Shown: piece by piece, positions 15,844 to 24,640 of the stretch
Layout: each line of letters starts with the position of its first letter
Numbering within the stretch: position 1 is the first letter of the stretch
Assembly (NCBI GenBank): GCA_028066055.1
Contig: JALCBY010000002.1
Span: 179,695 to 243,694, forward strand
DNA length: 64,000 nucleotides
Direction of reading: 5' to 3'
DNA from: Hyphomicrobiaceae bacterium
Lineage (GTDB): Bacteria; Pseudomonadota; Alphaproteobacteria; Rhizobiales; Methyloligellaceae
Program-made: the position numbers and the translations under genes
Notes under the pieces: generated by a model
Database searches by the model: none
What the model was told of the DNA's origin: nothing
The model's input: the letters and a program-made list of their open reading frames with translations, nothing else

Positions 15844-17862
15844 CTACTCGAATTCCATGATTACGGCATCGACGGCAAGGCTGTCTCCAGCCCCGGCGTG
15901 GATATTCGTCACCGTCACGTCCCGCTCCGCGCGCAGAATATTCTCCATCTTCATCGCCTCGACGACACACAGAGCCTCGCCGGCCTTGACCGACTGCCCC
16001 TCCTCGACATGCATTGCAACCACCAGACCCGGCATCGGGCAAAGAAGCTGCTTCGATGTGTCCGGCGCCTCCTTGACCGGCATGAGCGCCGCAAGCTCGG
16101 CCTCGCGCGGGGTATAGACGAAGGCTGGAACATGGATGCCACGATAGGAGAGGTCATATCCATTCAGTATCGGCCGTACCTGCACCGTCGTGCCCACGCC
16201 ATTGATCTCACCACTCCAGAGCGGTTCCCCAAACCACCAGTCGGAAACGAGCACGGCTTTCTCGATTTCCGCTCCGGTATCGTCGAGCAAGACAACCTCG
16301 ATATCCTCGCCGAACCCGCCCGCGACATTGGCCGTGCTGACGACATCTCCCAGATGCACCACGCGCTGCGCGGAAAACCGCACGCTGTCACCGCCCATCT
16401 GGTCAGTGATTTCGCGGCGGCGCTGATTGCCGAGATGATCGATCGCAGCCGCGACCATGGTCAGCGTCTTCGCCTCCTCCTGGTCAGGTGCGCGCGGCTT
16501 GAAGCCGTCCGGATACTCCTCGGCAAGGAATCCGGTCGTCAGTTCGCCGCTGCGCCAGCGCGGATGCTGCATGAGCGACGACAGAAACGGAATATTGTGC
16601 TGGATACCGTCGATGTAGAAAGCATCGAGGGCGCGGATCATGTGATCCGTGGCGGCGTCGCGATCCGGTCCGTGGGTGATCAGTTTGGCGATCATCGGAT
16701 CATAGTAGATGGAGATTTCGCCGCCTTCGGCAACGCCCGTGTCGTTGCGGATCGTGAGCCCGTAATAGGTTCCCTCCCGTGGCGGCCGATAGGCGGTCAA
16801 ACGCCCGGTCGACGGCAGGAAGTTGCGAAACGGATCCTCCGCATAAACGCGGGATTCGATCGCCCAGCCATTAAGCGTAATATCCTCCTGCTTCACCTTC
16901 AGTTTTTCACCAGCGGCCACCCGGATCATCTGTTCGACCAGATCGATGCCGGTGACGAGTTCGGTGACCGGATGCTCCACCTGAAGCCGGGTGTTCATTT
17001 CAAGAAAATAGAAATTCTTGTCCTTGTCGGCGACGAACTCGACGGTTCCCGCGCTTGCGTAATCGACCGCCTGCGCAAGCGCCACCGCCTGCCGCCCCAT
17101 CTCCGCGCGGGTAGCCTCGTCAAGCAGAGGGCTCGGCGCCTCTTCGATGACCTTCTGGTTGCGGCGCTGGATGGAACATTCACGCTCGCCGAGATAGATG
17201 ACATTGCCATGTGTATCGGCCATCACCTGGATCTCGATATGACGCGGCTCCTCGATGAATTTCTCGATGAATATCCGGTCATCGCCGAAGCTCGACTTCG
17301 CTTCCGATTTCGACAGTGCGAAACCGTCCGCCACCTCGTTCTTGGAATAGGCGATGCGCATGCCCTTGCCACCACCGCCGGCAGATGCCTTGATCATCAC
17401 CGGATAACCGATTTCAGCGGCTATTTTTTCCGCTTCCTTGGCGTCCTTGATAACGCCGAGGTGGCCGGGCACCGTGCTGACTTTTGCTTTCGCTGCAAAT
17501 TTCTTGGACGCGATCTTGTCGCCCATGACCTTGATGGCCTTCTCGGGCGGTCCGATAAAGGTGATCTTGGCTTTCGCAAGGGCCCTTGCAAACTCGGCGT
17601 TTTCGGAAAGAAATCCGTATCCCGGATGGATGGCCTCCGCGCCCGTTTCCTTGGCTGCGGCGATAATGTTCTTGATGACCAGATAGGATTCCGCCGCCGG
17701 TGCCGGACCGATGAGGACGGCCTCGTCCGCCATGTCCACATACACGGCGTCCCGGTCGGCCTCGGAATATACTGCAACGGTCTTGATACCCATCTTCCGG
17801 GCGGTCTTGATGACACGGCAGGCGATCTCACCGCGGTTGGCAATCAGGATTTTCTTGAACAT
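15844..17862 (-). CDS. pccA: propionyl-CoA carboxylase alpha subunit (biotin carboxylase + biotin carrier)
   Basis: The protein (672 residues) has a biotin carboxylase domain (about 1-450) with the glycine-rich ATP loop GGGGKGMR and EMNTRLQVEHPVTE, a BT-type linker region and a C-terminal carrier domain with the biotinylated lysine K638 in VEAMKMEN. It carboxylates biotin; PccB then makes methylmalonyl-CoA from propionyl-CoA. Its partner pccB is upstream on the same strand but separated by seven unrelated genes. Acetyl- or methylcrotonyl-CoA specificity is less likely given the domain order and PccB sequence. Confidence 0.92.
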   Translation of the reverse strand: MFKKILIANRGEIACRVIKTARKMGIKTVAVYSEADRDAVYVDMADEAVLIGPAPAAESYLVIKNIIAAAKETGAEAIHPGYGFLSENAEFARALAKAKITFIGPPEKAIKVMGDKIASKKFAAKAKVSTVPGHLGVIKDAKEAEKIAAEIGYPVMIKASAGGGGKGMRIAYSKNEVADGFALSKSEAKSSFGDDRIFIEKFIEEPRHIEIQVMADTHGNVIYLGERECSIQRRNQKVIEEAPSPLLDEATRAEMGRQAVALAQAVDYASAGTVEFVADKDKNFYFLEMNTRLQVEHPVTELVTGIDLVEQMIRVAAGEKLKVKQEDITLNGWAIESRVYAEDPFRNFLPSTGRLTAYRPPREGTYYGLTIRNDTGVAEGGEISIYYDPMIAKLITHGPDRDAATDHMIRALDAFYIDGIQHNIPFLSSLMQHPRWRSGELTTGFLAEEYPDGFKPRAPDQEEAKTLTMVAAAIDHLGNQRRREITDQMGGDSVRFSAQRVVHLGDVVSTANVAGGFGEDIEVVLLDDTGAEIEKAVLVSDWWFGEPLWSGEINGVGTTVQVRPILNGYDLSYRGIHVPAFVYTPREAELAALMPVKEAPDTSKQLLCPMPGLVVAMHVEEGQSVKAGEALCVVEAMKMENILRAERDVTVTNIHAGAGDSLAVDAVIMEFE

Positions 17863-17932
17863 GAGCCGTGCGCCACCCCCTCTGTTTGCCCACCGCGACA
17901 GGGTTCACCCCCACCCGTCACGCTGCATGGCG

Positions 17933-18631
17933 CTAAAACGTATAGCCGAATTTCGCAATCTCCGGTGCGTACCATTCCGCCATCATATCGCGCGTATGAT
18001 CGGTAAAAAATTGCCTGTAAGTCGCGTCGCCTTTCTTTTTCGAGACGTTTGCCTTGGGTAGCGTTATTTTCTCTTTTATACCAATATCTTGCAAGGCTTT
18101 CTGAAAGTCCCTTTCGACATTTTCATAGAGCCCGACGAAATCGACCGCAATATCCCCGTCTATGGCATAAATATCGTAATTACCGACGTAAGCTTTTTCC
18201 TTGCGCTTCAGAAACTGCTCGAAACTCTGCGGGTTATCCTTGCCTCTCGTCTTATAAAAATAGAACGAGACCTGCCGGTCCCAGGGATTCCGCTCAAAGG
18301 CGAATTTGTAATAGCTGTTCCAGACGTCTTCGCCGACATATTTGCGCACGCGCCATCCGGGCATATGCTCGTAGTAACCGACGGTGGGGTGATAATAGCG
18401 CTCCGGCCGTCCGAGAATACGCCGCCAGAGCGTACGCTTGGGCACGTCGGGATGGTCGAGCCGATAGTTCTGTCCGCCCACGCCCTGCTCGCGCTGACTT
18501 TCCAGGTCGGGCCGCGCCGGTGTGATGATGTCGTCCGGCCCAAGCAGCTGCGACAGCGCGATTTCCATGCTGGAACTCGCGGTCTTGATGGTCTTCAGAT
18601 AGATGAACCTATGCTTGTGGGAAACGATCAC
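17933..18631 (-). CDS. sulfotransferase family 2 (carbohydrate-type) protein
   Basis: The protein (232 residues) has a 5'-phosphosulfate loop-like segment KTIKTASSSME (13-23) and a 3'-phosphate segment FERNPWDRQVSFYF (from about 112, with R114), the PAPS-binding hallmarks. It would move sulfate from PAPS to a hydroxyl of a sugar or other acceptor. No signal peptide or membrane segment is seen. It starts 29 bp after the 2OG-Fe(II) oxygenase gene on the same strand, so the two are probably expressed together. Confidence 0.78.
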   Translation of the reverse strand: MIVSHKHRFIYLKTIKTASSSMEIALSQLLGPDDIITPARPDLESQREQGVGGQNYRLDHPDVPKRTLWRRILGRPERYYHPTVGYYEHMPGWRVRKYVGEDVWNSYYKFAFERNPWDRQVSFYFYKTRGKDNPQSFEQFLKRKEKAYVGNYDIYAIDGDIAVDFVGLYENVERDFQKALQDIGIKEKITLPKANVSKKKGDATYRQFFTDHTRDMMAEWYAPEIAKFGYTF

Positions 18632-18660
18632 CGCTGCGCAACCAACGCTCTCAACACGCG

Positions 18661-19449
18661 TCAGTAATCCTGGCCGTCCGCATCGGTGCGGAACTGGGTC
18701 AGGATCGAATTGCGAACGCCTGATCCCGGAGGAAGGAGCTCGCGCCCATGCCAGCTCGTTTTTTCCGGAAGCCGGTTGATGACAAACGCCATGCCGCTGT
18801 TGGGACGGTAGGGGAAGCGTTTCACTTCCTCGAACTTGTTCCCAAACAACCGCTTGTGAAGTGGGTTTTTGACGTAGAGTGAGGTGCCCAGCGATTCCTG
18901 GCTCATGTCGCGCGGCAGATAATACATCATGGTGACAATCCGGCTTTCACCATCGGGATGCGGCTTGATGCGATACTCATCCGTGTCGCGGAACAACACG
19001 CCGCGCGGATAACCCGTGAGGTCGGGTACATCGTCCCGGTCGACCTTGAACCGGTAGGCGATATCCTTCCACAGCTTGGCAAAAACCGCCCGTTTGACCT
19101 GCTCCGACAGAATGACATTCGTCATCATGGTCCAGAATTCACGCTGCTCGTCCGCAAGCGGCTCCAGCCCTTCCTTCGACAGGAACATGCGGTCTCGCGT
19201 GCTCTCACCGTTGGCCCGCGACCAGGCCTTCAGATTCAGGGCGTGATACTCTTCCGGACTCGGCAGACGTTGGAGGATTTCCTCATAGAAATCATCCGGG
19301 AAGACGTTTTCAAAGTAGCAATGGCTGAACGGCTCATCCTCGGCCTCGCACGCGTCGATTGACGCGACCACCTGATCGAGCACTTTCTCTCCGCGGCCTG
19401 TCAGCTTCGTGGGATGCGGACTTGTCGATTCTGCGGTCGCCAAACTCAT
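18661..19449 (-). CDS. 2OG-Fe(II) oxygenase family protein
   Basis: This 262-residue dioxygenase shows the HxD...H iron triad as H164 and D166 (PHPDG) and H234 (SWHGRE), with R246 (GVRNSI) as the likely 2-oxoglutarate carboxylate ligand. The GTSLYV strand lies between them. The family hydroxylates proteins, sugars or small molecules; a prolyl-4-hydroxylase-like fold is the best match. Its partner gene 29 bp downstream is the sulfotransferase. Confidence 0.8.
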   Translation of the reverse strand: MSLATAESTSPHPTKLTGRGEKVLDQVVASIDACEAEDEPFSHCYFENVFPDDFYEEILQRLPSPEEYHALNLKAWSRANGESTRDRMFLSKEGLEPLADEQREFWTMMTNVILSEQVKRAVFAKLWKDIAYRFKVDRDDVPDLTGYPRGVLFRDTDEYRIKPHPDGESRIVTMMYYLPRDMSQESLGTSLYVKNPLHKRLFGNKFEEVKRFPYRPNSGMAFVINRLPEKTSWHGRELLPPGSGVRNSILTQFRTDADGQDY

Positions 19450-19573
19450 TTGAGGTCCCTGCCCGTGATTCCGGTAACTTCACCCATGTTCGCGCTAATA
19501 AGCTGCCAGTGCGGCGCGGATGTCAATGCGGTCGTTTGGCAGCGCCAACGGCAATCTGTCGCGCCTCAATCAC

Positions 19574-19894
19574 TCAGCGCAGCTTCACCGCCGTGCCGTT
19601 GCACGACACCATGAGCATGGAGTTGGTTTCCCCCAGGCTTTCATAGTCGATATCGACCCCGATGACCGCATTCGCGCCAAGTTCGCGCGCTTCCTCGACC
19701 ATATCTTCGGTTGCCATATGCCGTCCGTCGCGCAGAACTTTCTGGTAACCGCCGGCGCGCCCACCGACAATATCGCGGATCGATGCGAACCAGTCCCGGA
19801 CAATATTCGCGCCGAGCACACATTCGCCGGCAACAGGGCCCAGATATTCGACGATCTCGCGGCCCTCCACGGACGGCGTGGTAGTGACGAGCAT
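19574..19894 (-). CDS. YbjQ (UPF0145) family protein
   Basis: The protein (106 residues) has the family's GREIVEYLG opening, a long helix with [19 protein letters not shown] and the C-terminal strand [14 protein letters not shown]. These are pentamer-forming, possibly metal-binding proteins of unsettled role. The ATG at 19894 is chosen because GGAG lies eight bases upstream; a TTG at 19900 would add two residues. Confidence 0.88.
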   Translation of the reverse strand: MLVTTTPSVEGREIVEYLGPVAGECVLGANIVRDWFASIRDIVGGRAGGYQKVLRDGRHMATEDMVEEARELGANAVIGVDIDYESLGETNSMLMVSCNGTAVKLR

Positions 19895-19925
19895 TGGCAA
19901 CTCTCCTTGATTTGTGAAAGTTCGA

Positions 19926-20321
19926 TCAGGCCTTGCGCGCCACCATATCGATCTCGACCAGTGCGTCGACGGCGAGGCCCGACACGCCGACGCAGGTTCG
20001 CGCCGGCAGGCGGCCTTCGGGAAAATAAGAGCGGTAGGTGTCGTTCATAACCGCATAGTCACGGTTGAATTCAGTGAGGTATACCCGCGCCTGGACCACG
20101 TGAGAAAGATCGAGCCCGGCTCCGGCCAGCACAATGATGAGGTTGTCCATCACGCGCCTGGTCTGGGCCTCGATGCCCTCGGGCAAGGGTTTATCCGGAT
20201 TGTCGGGAAATGTCGGCATCTGCCCGGTGAGGAAATACCACCCGTCGACTTCAACGATATGGGAAAAGGGCGCGACCGGCTGCGGCGCACCATCGATCAT
20301 GCGAAAGGACGGTTCGGACAT
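19926..20321 (-). CDS. RidA family enamine/imine deaminase
   Basis: This is a 131-residue trimer-forming protein that clears reactive 2-aminoacrylate-type enamines. The key arginine R108 (in PARTCVGV) and glutamate E123 (in LVEIDMVA) are intact, as is the QARVYLTEF strand. The start at 20321 is backed by GGAAAGAG upstream; the open frame extends to 20408, but that region overlaps a small GST-like ORF in a different frame. The substrate range in vivo is not known. Confidence 0.9.
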   Translation of the reverse strand: MSEPSFRMIDGAPQPVAPFSHIVEVDGWYFLTGQMPTFPDNPDKPLPEGIEAQTRRVMDNLIIVLAGAGLDLSHVVQARVYLTEFNRDYAVMNDTYRSYFPEGRLPARTCVGVSGLAVDALVEIDMVARKA

Positions 20322-20340
20322 GGAGACTGCTCTTTCCTGT

Positions 20341-20472
20341 TCAGGATTCCATAGAAAGCCGGGTGGCCCGGGCGCTCGCACGTTCGCCGAAGCAGCGATC
20401 CCAGTCAACCAGGTCCGGATACTCTTCGAGTAAAGACAACCCCTCGTCCACCATCCGGAACAGAGCTACCAT
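20341..20472 (-). CDS. small 43-residue ORF resembling a glutathione S-transferase C-terminus
   Basis: The 43-codon ORF begins at ATG 20472, 2 bases after the stop of the upstream VOC gene, and ends 19 bases before the RidA start, so it fits the gap exactly. Its product runs MVALFRMVDEGLSLLEEYPD, then LVDWDRCFGERASARA. The YPxLxxW and ERAxxR pattern resembles the last helix of bacterial glutathione S-transferases. It is either a relic of a GST or a short translated peptide. The resemblance is judged by eye. Confidence 0.4.
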   Translation of the reverse strand: MVALFRMVDEGLSLLEEYPDLVDWDRCFGERASARATRLSMES

Positions 20473-20474
20473 GC

Positions 20475-20936
20475 TCAGGACAGATCGATGCCTTTTTGCC
20501 GTAACTCCTCAAGGGCGGTCGCTGATTTTCCGACATCGCTCATGCCCATGGCATCGAGCACCGGTTCCGCCTTCAGGAACTGGATTTCGGAATATTGAAC
20601 GATCTGGAACATGTTGCCCCATGGATCCCAAAAGGTGTTGCCGCCCTCGCTCAGAAACTTGGCCCCGGCTGCCTGCGCCGCCGCAAGCGCCTTTGCCTGA
20701 TCGTCTACGACAAGACCGAAGTGGCGCTCACTGTCCTGTTCCGTCTTGCCCGTCGCCGCGATCGCCAGAAACTGATCGCCGAAGTCGATGAAGGCCATGT
20801 GTCCCCCGCGGCCGCGAAGTTTCACGTCGAAAATCTTGCCGTAGAACTCAAGTGCTTCGTCGATGTCGCCCACTTCGAGCGCAATATGGTTGAAACCGAG
20901 CGCGCGCGCCGGGGACGGCGATGTGTCGGTGCTCAT
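20475..20936 (-). CDS. VOC (glyoxalase/bleomycin-resistance) family protein
   Basis: The protein (153 residues) has an LGFNHIALEVGDIDEALEFY opening with the first metal-ligand histidine and a HFGLVVDD strand carrying the next one. A third ligand may sit near PWGNMFQIVQYSE. It ends in a helical tail. The activity is not predictable: glyoxalase, epimerase or resistance protein are all possible. It is immediately followed by the small GST-like ORF and preceded by the DUF1801 gene 12 bp upstream. Confidence 0.82.
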   Translation of the reverse strand: MSTDTSPSPARALGFNHIALEVGDIDEALEFYGKIFDVKLRGRGGHMAFIDFGDQFLAIAATGKTEQDSERHFGLVVDDQAKALAAAQAAGAKFLSEGGNTFWDPWGNMFQIVQYSEIQFLKAEPVLDAMGMSDVGKSATALEELRQKGIDLS

Positions 20937-20948
20937 GGGTCTCGCTCC

Positions 20949-21368
20949 TCAACTCCCGTACTTCTCGCGCATCCACGCCACCGACTTCGTGATCAACTCT
21001 TCCAGAACGCCCAGATCCACATCTTCCAGTTTGTTGATGTAGAGGCAGGCCTTGCCGGTCTTGTGTTTGCCGAGCCGCGCCATGATATCATCGAACTGGC
21101 CGTAACCCGGCATGATGTAGAGCGTCAGGGCAGATTTGCGCGGCGAAAAGCCGGTCAGAAACCACCTCAAATCCCTGCCCGTGGTGTTGGTGTAGGAATA
21201 ACCGCCGAAACCGACGATGCTCTCGCCCCACATCTTGCCCTTCTCGCCGGTGATCCGCTCCATCATCTCGTTGACGACAAGCGCATCCGCCTTGCGCTTT
21301 TCATGATCCACGCCATCGAGGAATTTTTTGACGGACGCGCCGGTTGGCTTGGTCTTGAGTTCGGACAT
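20949..21368 (-). CDS. DUF1801 (YdhG-like) family protein
   Basis: The protein (139 residues) has the family's WGESIVGFGGYSY and LYIMPG segments, and the KHKTGKACLYINKLEDVD strand typical of DUF1801. No function is established for the family. It lies 10 bp after pccB, so it probably shares transcription with it. Confidence 0.8.
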   Translation of the reverse strand: MSELKTKPTGASVKKFLDGVDHEKRKADALVVNEMMERITGEKGKMWGESIVGFGGYSYTNTTGRDLRWFLTGFSPRKSALTLYIMPGYGQFDDIMARLGKHKTGKACLYINKLEDVDLGVLEELITKSVAWMREKYGS

Positions 21369-21378
21369 GGTGGTACGT

Positions 21379-22911
21379 TTACAAAGGAATATTCCCGTGT
21401 TTTTTCCACGGGTTCTCGACCTTCTTTGACGCCAGCATCTTAAGCGCGCGGGTAACCCGCTTGCGGGTGTTGTGCGGCTGGATCACCTCGTCGATATAGC
21501 CCCGCTCCGCGGCGATGAACGGATTGGCGAAGCGGTCCTCATATTCGGTGATACGCTTGGCGATCTTCTTCTCGTTGCCGAGTTCCGAGCGGTAGAGGAT
21601 TTCCGCCGCGCCCTTCGGCCCCATAACGGCAATCTCCGCGGACGGCCAGGCATAGTTGATGTCGGCCCGAATGTGTTTCGACGCCATGACGTCATAGGCG
21701 CCGCCATAAGCCTTGCGCGTGATCACGCTCACCAGCGGCACGGTCGCCTCGGAATAGGCATAGAGAAGCTTGGCGCCATGCTTGATCAGGCCGCCATACT
21801 CCTGCGCCGTGCCCGGAAGGAAGCCCGGCACGTCGACGAAGGTGACGATCGGAATGCTGTAGCAATCGCAGAAGCGCACGAAGCGGGCCGCCTTTCGCGA
21901 GGCATCGCTGTCGAGTACACCGGCGAGCACCATCGGCTGATTGGCAACGATACCAACAGTGTGGCCTTCCATGCGGGCAAAACCGGTGACAATGTTGCCG
22001 GCGAACGCCTCCTGGATCTCGAAGAAGTCACCCTCATCCACGACCTTATGAATCAGCTCGGTCATGTCATAGGGCTGGTTGGGATTGTCGGGAATGAGCG
22101 TATCCAGCGACATCTCAACGCGGTCCGCCCTGTCGCGCGTCGGCAGGACGGGCACATCGGAGATGTTGCTGGAGGGCAGAAAATCCATCAGCCGCCGGAT
22201 CTGCAGCAGCAGTTCCACGTCGTTCTCATAGGCACCGTCGGCAATGGAGGATTTGGCGGTGTGGACGCTCGCCCCGCCGAGCTCTTCCGCCGTCACTTCC
22301 TCGTTCGTGACCGTCTTCACCACGTCGGGACCGGTGACGAACATGTAGCTCGTGTCCTTCACCATGAAGATGAAGTCCGTCATTGCCGGGGAATAGACGT
22401 CACCACCCGCGCACGGCCCCATGATGATGGAAATTTGCGGGATGACGCCCGAAGCCTGCACGTTGCGCCAGAACACCTCGCCGTAACCGCCAAGCGCATC
22501 GACGCCCTCCTGGATACGCGCGCCACCTGCGTCGAACACGCCGATGATCGGCGCGCGGTTGCGCAGCGCCATATCCTGAACCTTGTTGATCTTCTCCGCA
22601 TGAGTGCGCGAGAGCGAGCCACCGAAAACGGTGAAATCCTTGGCGAACAGATAGACGACCCGGCCGTTGATCGTGCCCCAGCCGGTGACCACGCCGTCGC
22701 CCGGAATCTTCTGGGTCTCCATGCCGAAATCGGTGCAGCGGTGTTCGACATACATATCGAACTCCTCAAACGAACCCTCGTCGAGCAGCAGCTCGATGCG
22801 CTCACGCGCGGTCAGCTTGCCGCGCGCATGCTGGGCATCGATCCGCTTCTGCCCGCCGCCGAGACGCGCCACCGCGCGCCGCTGTTCCAGTTCCTCGATA
22901 ATGTCTTTCAT
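21379..22911 (-). CDS. pccB: propionyl-CoA carboxylase beta subunit
   Basis: This is the carboxyltransferase subunit, 510 residues from the ATG at 22911 with GGGG upstream (an open frame runs to 22953). Both crotonase-like halves are present: [19 protein letters not shown] with [16 protein letters not shown] in the first and [10 protein letters not shown] in the second. It transfers the carboxyl from biotinyl-PccA to propionyl-CoA. It is the most upstream gene of the locus; pccA follows about 3.5 kb later. Confidence 0.93.
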   Translation of the reverse strand: MKDIIEELEQRRAVARLGGGQKRIDAQHARGKLTARERIELLLDEGSFEEFDMYVEHRCTDFGMETQKIPGDGVVTGWGTINGRVVYLFAKDFTVFGGSLSRTHAEKINKVQDMALRNRAPIIGVFDAGGARIQEGVDALGGYGEVFWRNVQASGVIPQISIIMGPCAGGDVYSPAMTDFIFMVKDTSYMFVTGPDVVKTVTNEEVTAEELGGASVHTAKSSIADGAYENDVELLLQIRRLMDFLPSSNISDVPVLPTRDRADRVEMSLDTLIPDNPNQPYDMTELIHKVVDEGDFFEIQEAFAGNIVTGFARMEGHTVGIVANQPMVLAGVLDSDASRKAARFVRFCDCYSIPIVTFVDVPGFLPGTAQEYGGLIKHGAKLLYAYSEATVPLVSVITRKAYGGAYDVMASKHIRADINYAWPSAEIAVMGPKGAAEILYRSELGNEKKIAKRITEYEDRFANPFIAAERGYIDEVIQPHNTRKRVTRALKMLASKKVENPWKKHGNIPL

Positions 22912-23043
22912 GAAATGCCCCATCCCCTGCATGAACGGCGGTGACAACGTCACATTACCGTCGTGAATAACACGGGGAAAGGCGCGAACAAATGCGGGTT
23001 TTTATCCGCAAGCGCTTGGGCTCGACAGAGCGCAGTTTGACAG

Positions 23044-23736
23044 TCAGCGTGCTGAGGCGACGACCTTGCACTCTTTCGGAACTTCAAACGTGACTGGCGC
23101 ACCTTCGTCGCTACCGTCACTGAAACCCGATTGGCGCTTAGACGCGCAAATGAACTCGCGCTTCAACGCCTCGTAGTTTTTGGGGTAGTTCGGCTTTATC
23201 GCTGCCGAAACGGGACGATCACGGACCGACTTCGCGTATGCGCTTCCATAGGCTTGAACAAGAATCTTTTCAGATATGAGCGTTGCGAGGTCCTGTTCGA
23301 CATCAATCGGATTCTGGGCAGCCGCAATAATGGCTCCCGAAATCCCATTCAGTGCGCGCTTGTTTGCAACAGTCGTGTTGAATGTTGCCACAAGGTTTCC
23401 AGTCGCCTTGTCGAAAATTCGCGTATTTGCACTCATGTGATTTTGATCACCGACCATCACCGACATAAACGGATTTTTGAGATGGAGGTTCATCAGCGTC
23501 ACCTCCATAACTTTCTCCTGGCCCACCTCCGAATAGCGCCGCGCCTGCCTTAACGTCTTGTAGCGCACGTCCTCCGCCAAATTGACCGTTCCGACATCAG
23601 CTTTCGCCTTCAAGACCTTCACTTGAGATATTTGGAACTGTTGCGGGCTTTTCACTGCTGCCGTTGTTTGACAGCCGGCCACAATGAGTGACGCGAAAGC
23701 GCACAAGAAAACTGACTGAATAATCCGGAAATACAC
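23044..23736 (-). CDS. lipoprotein of unknown function
   Basis: The protein (230 residues) has a lipobox: hydrophobic signal ending VAGC, with the lipidated cysteine about 21 residues from the start. The rest has no recognised domain, but SMLVG-type strands and an NPFMSVMVGD stretch suggest a secreted, mostly beta protein. The GTG at 23736 is chosen because GGGGGG lies seven bases upstream; the open frame extends to 23862 but has no signal-like N-terminus there. An inverted repeat sits upstream. Confidence 0.7.
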   Translation of the reverse strand: MYFRIIQSVFLCAFASLIVAGCQTTAAVKSPQQFQISQVKVLKAKADVGTVNLAEDVRYKTLRQARRYSEVGQEKVMEVTLMNLHLKNPFMSVMVGDQNHMSANTRIFDKATGNLVATFNTTVANKRALNGISGAIIAAAQNPIDVEQDLATLISEKILVQAYGSAYAKSVRDRPVSAAIKPNYPKNYEALKREFICASKRQSGFSDGSDEGAPVTFEVPKECKVVASAR

Positions 23737-23830
23737 GACAAAGCCCCCCAGCGATTGTCTGTTTCGCGGGAAATTAGCGATATCCAGCCAGTGGACGCAA
23801 ATTAATTCTTGATTTCTCAAAGTATTTCTT

Positions 23831-23871
23831 CCGCAAACGGTTGCATTTATTGATATATGCAACCTATGCGG
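23831..23871. promoter_or_regulatory. extended inverted repeat upstream of the lipoprotein gene
   Basis: The core arms are GGTTGCAT (23839-23846) and ATGCAACC (23857-23864), perfectly complementary around a 10-base centre. Outer arms CCGCA (23831-23835) and TGCGG (23867-23871) also pair. The site lies between the ATP12 gene and the lipoprotein gene. There is no U-run beside it, so an operator is more likely than a terminator. Its protein partner is unknown. Confidence 0.5.
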
Positions 23872-23918
23872 AAATATCGATCACATTAGATATGAAAGGT
23901 GCGGATCTGTTTAGACCG

Positions 23919-24638
23919 TTATTGCACGCCCAAGGTGCTCAAAAACCCTACATCGGCGTCGAACTCGGCACGCCTGAGCATGCGGCGCACCTTGGCTTCC
24001 GCATCCTCGCCCCACTGGGAGATTTGCCAGTCCTCGTCCACATGTGCGGCCTGCCAGACGGCGTCCGGGTCGAGATGACCGCGTGCGTGAGCGAGAGCCA
24101 ACAGAGCCGAGCCCGTCAAGGTTGTCATCGTGTGTAACGGTGTGAGAGCGTAGAAATCATGGGCAGACAACGCACTACGCACCGCCGCGAGCGCGTTTTC
24201 GCTCTGCGCCACGTGCGCGATGCCCGTACTGACCGAAAACGGCGCGTCCAGTTTGTTCTTGGTCCATTCCAAGACCGGGTCCCAGTGCTCTGCCTGGCTG
24301 GCAACCAGGCCTGCCGGTGTTTCCGCCCGATAGCAAAGCAGATCGCTCCCCGCATACTCGACGATCTCGGCAACGATTTCATCTTCGCGTCCACGCACGC
24401 GGTCAATCGCAGTGTTTGCACGCTTGGTCATCGGCATGGATGATGGATCAATCCGATCGCCCTGCGCCTCCCATTCTGCCGCGATCTCACCAGCCAATTC
24501 TTCAGACGCGACCGCCAGCTCGTTCCGCGCCGGTGTACGGACCGGCTTACCATCGAGGGAGATGGCAAAACCGTCCGTGCCCGGAGCCACGGCGACGTTT
24601 GTGTAGAACCGTTTGGGCAGTGGATTGGCGCTCAACAC
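23919..24638 (-). CDS. ATP12-family F1-ATPase assembly chaperone
   Basis: The protein (239 residues) matches the ATP12 family: KRFYTNVAVAPG, then GKPVRTPARNELAV and AEWEAQGDRIDPSSMPMTKRANTAID near the N-terminus, and a C-terminal helical part (DEDWQISQWGEDAEA). In mitochondria Atp12 binds the alpha subunit of F1; the bacterial homologue presumably does the same during ATP synthase assembly. It is the last gene of a run that starts with rarA. Confidence 0.92.
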   Translation of the reverse strand: MLSANPLPKRFYTNVAVAPGTDGFAISLDGKPVRTPARNELAVASEELAGEIAAEWEAQGDRIDPSSMPMTKRANTAIDRVRGREDEIVAEIVEYAGSDLLCYRAETPAGLVASQAEHWDPVLEWTKNKLDAPFSVSTGIAHVAQSENALAAVRSALSAHDFYALTPLHTMTTLTGSALLALAHARGHLDPDAVWQAAHVDEDWQISQWGEDAEAKVRRMLRRAEFDADVGFLSTLGVQ

Positions 24639-24640
24639 AC

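Noticed and set aside
15898..18006. 702-residue plus-strand ORF opposite pccA
   Set aside because: It is the antisense of a well-conserved gene; long antisense frames are expected in GC-rich coding DNA with biased third positions. No domain is recognisable.
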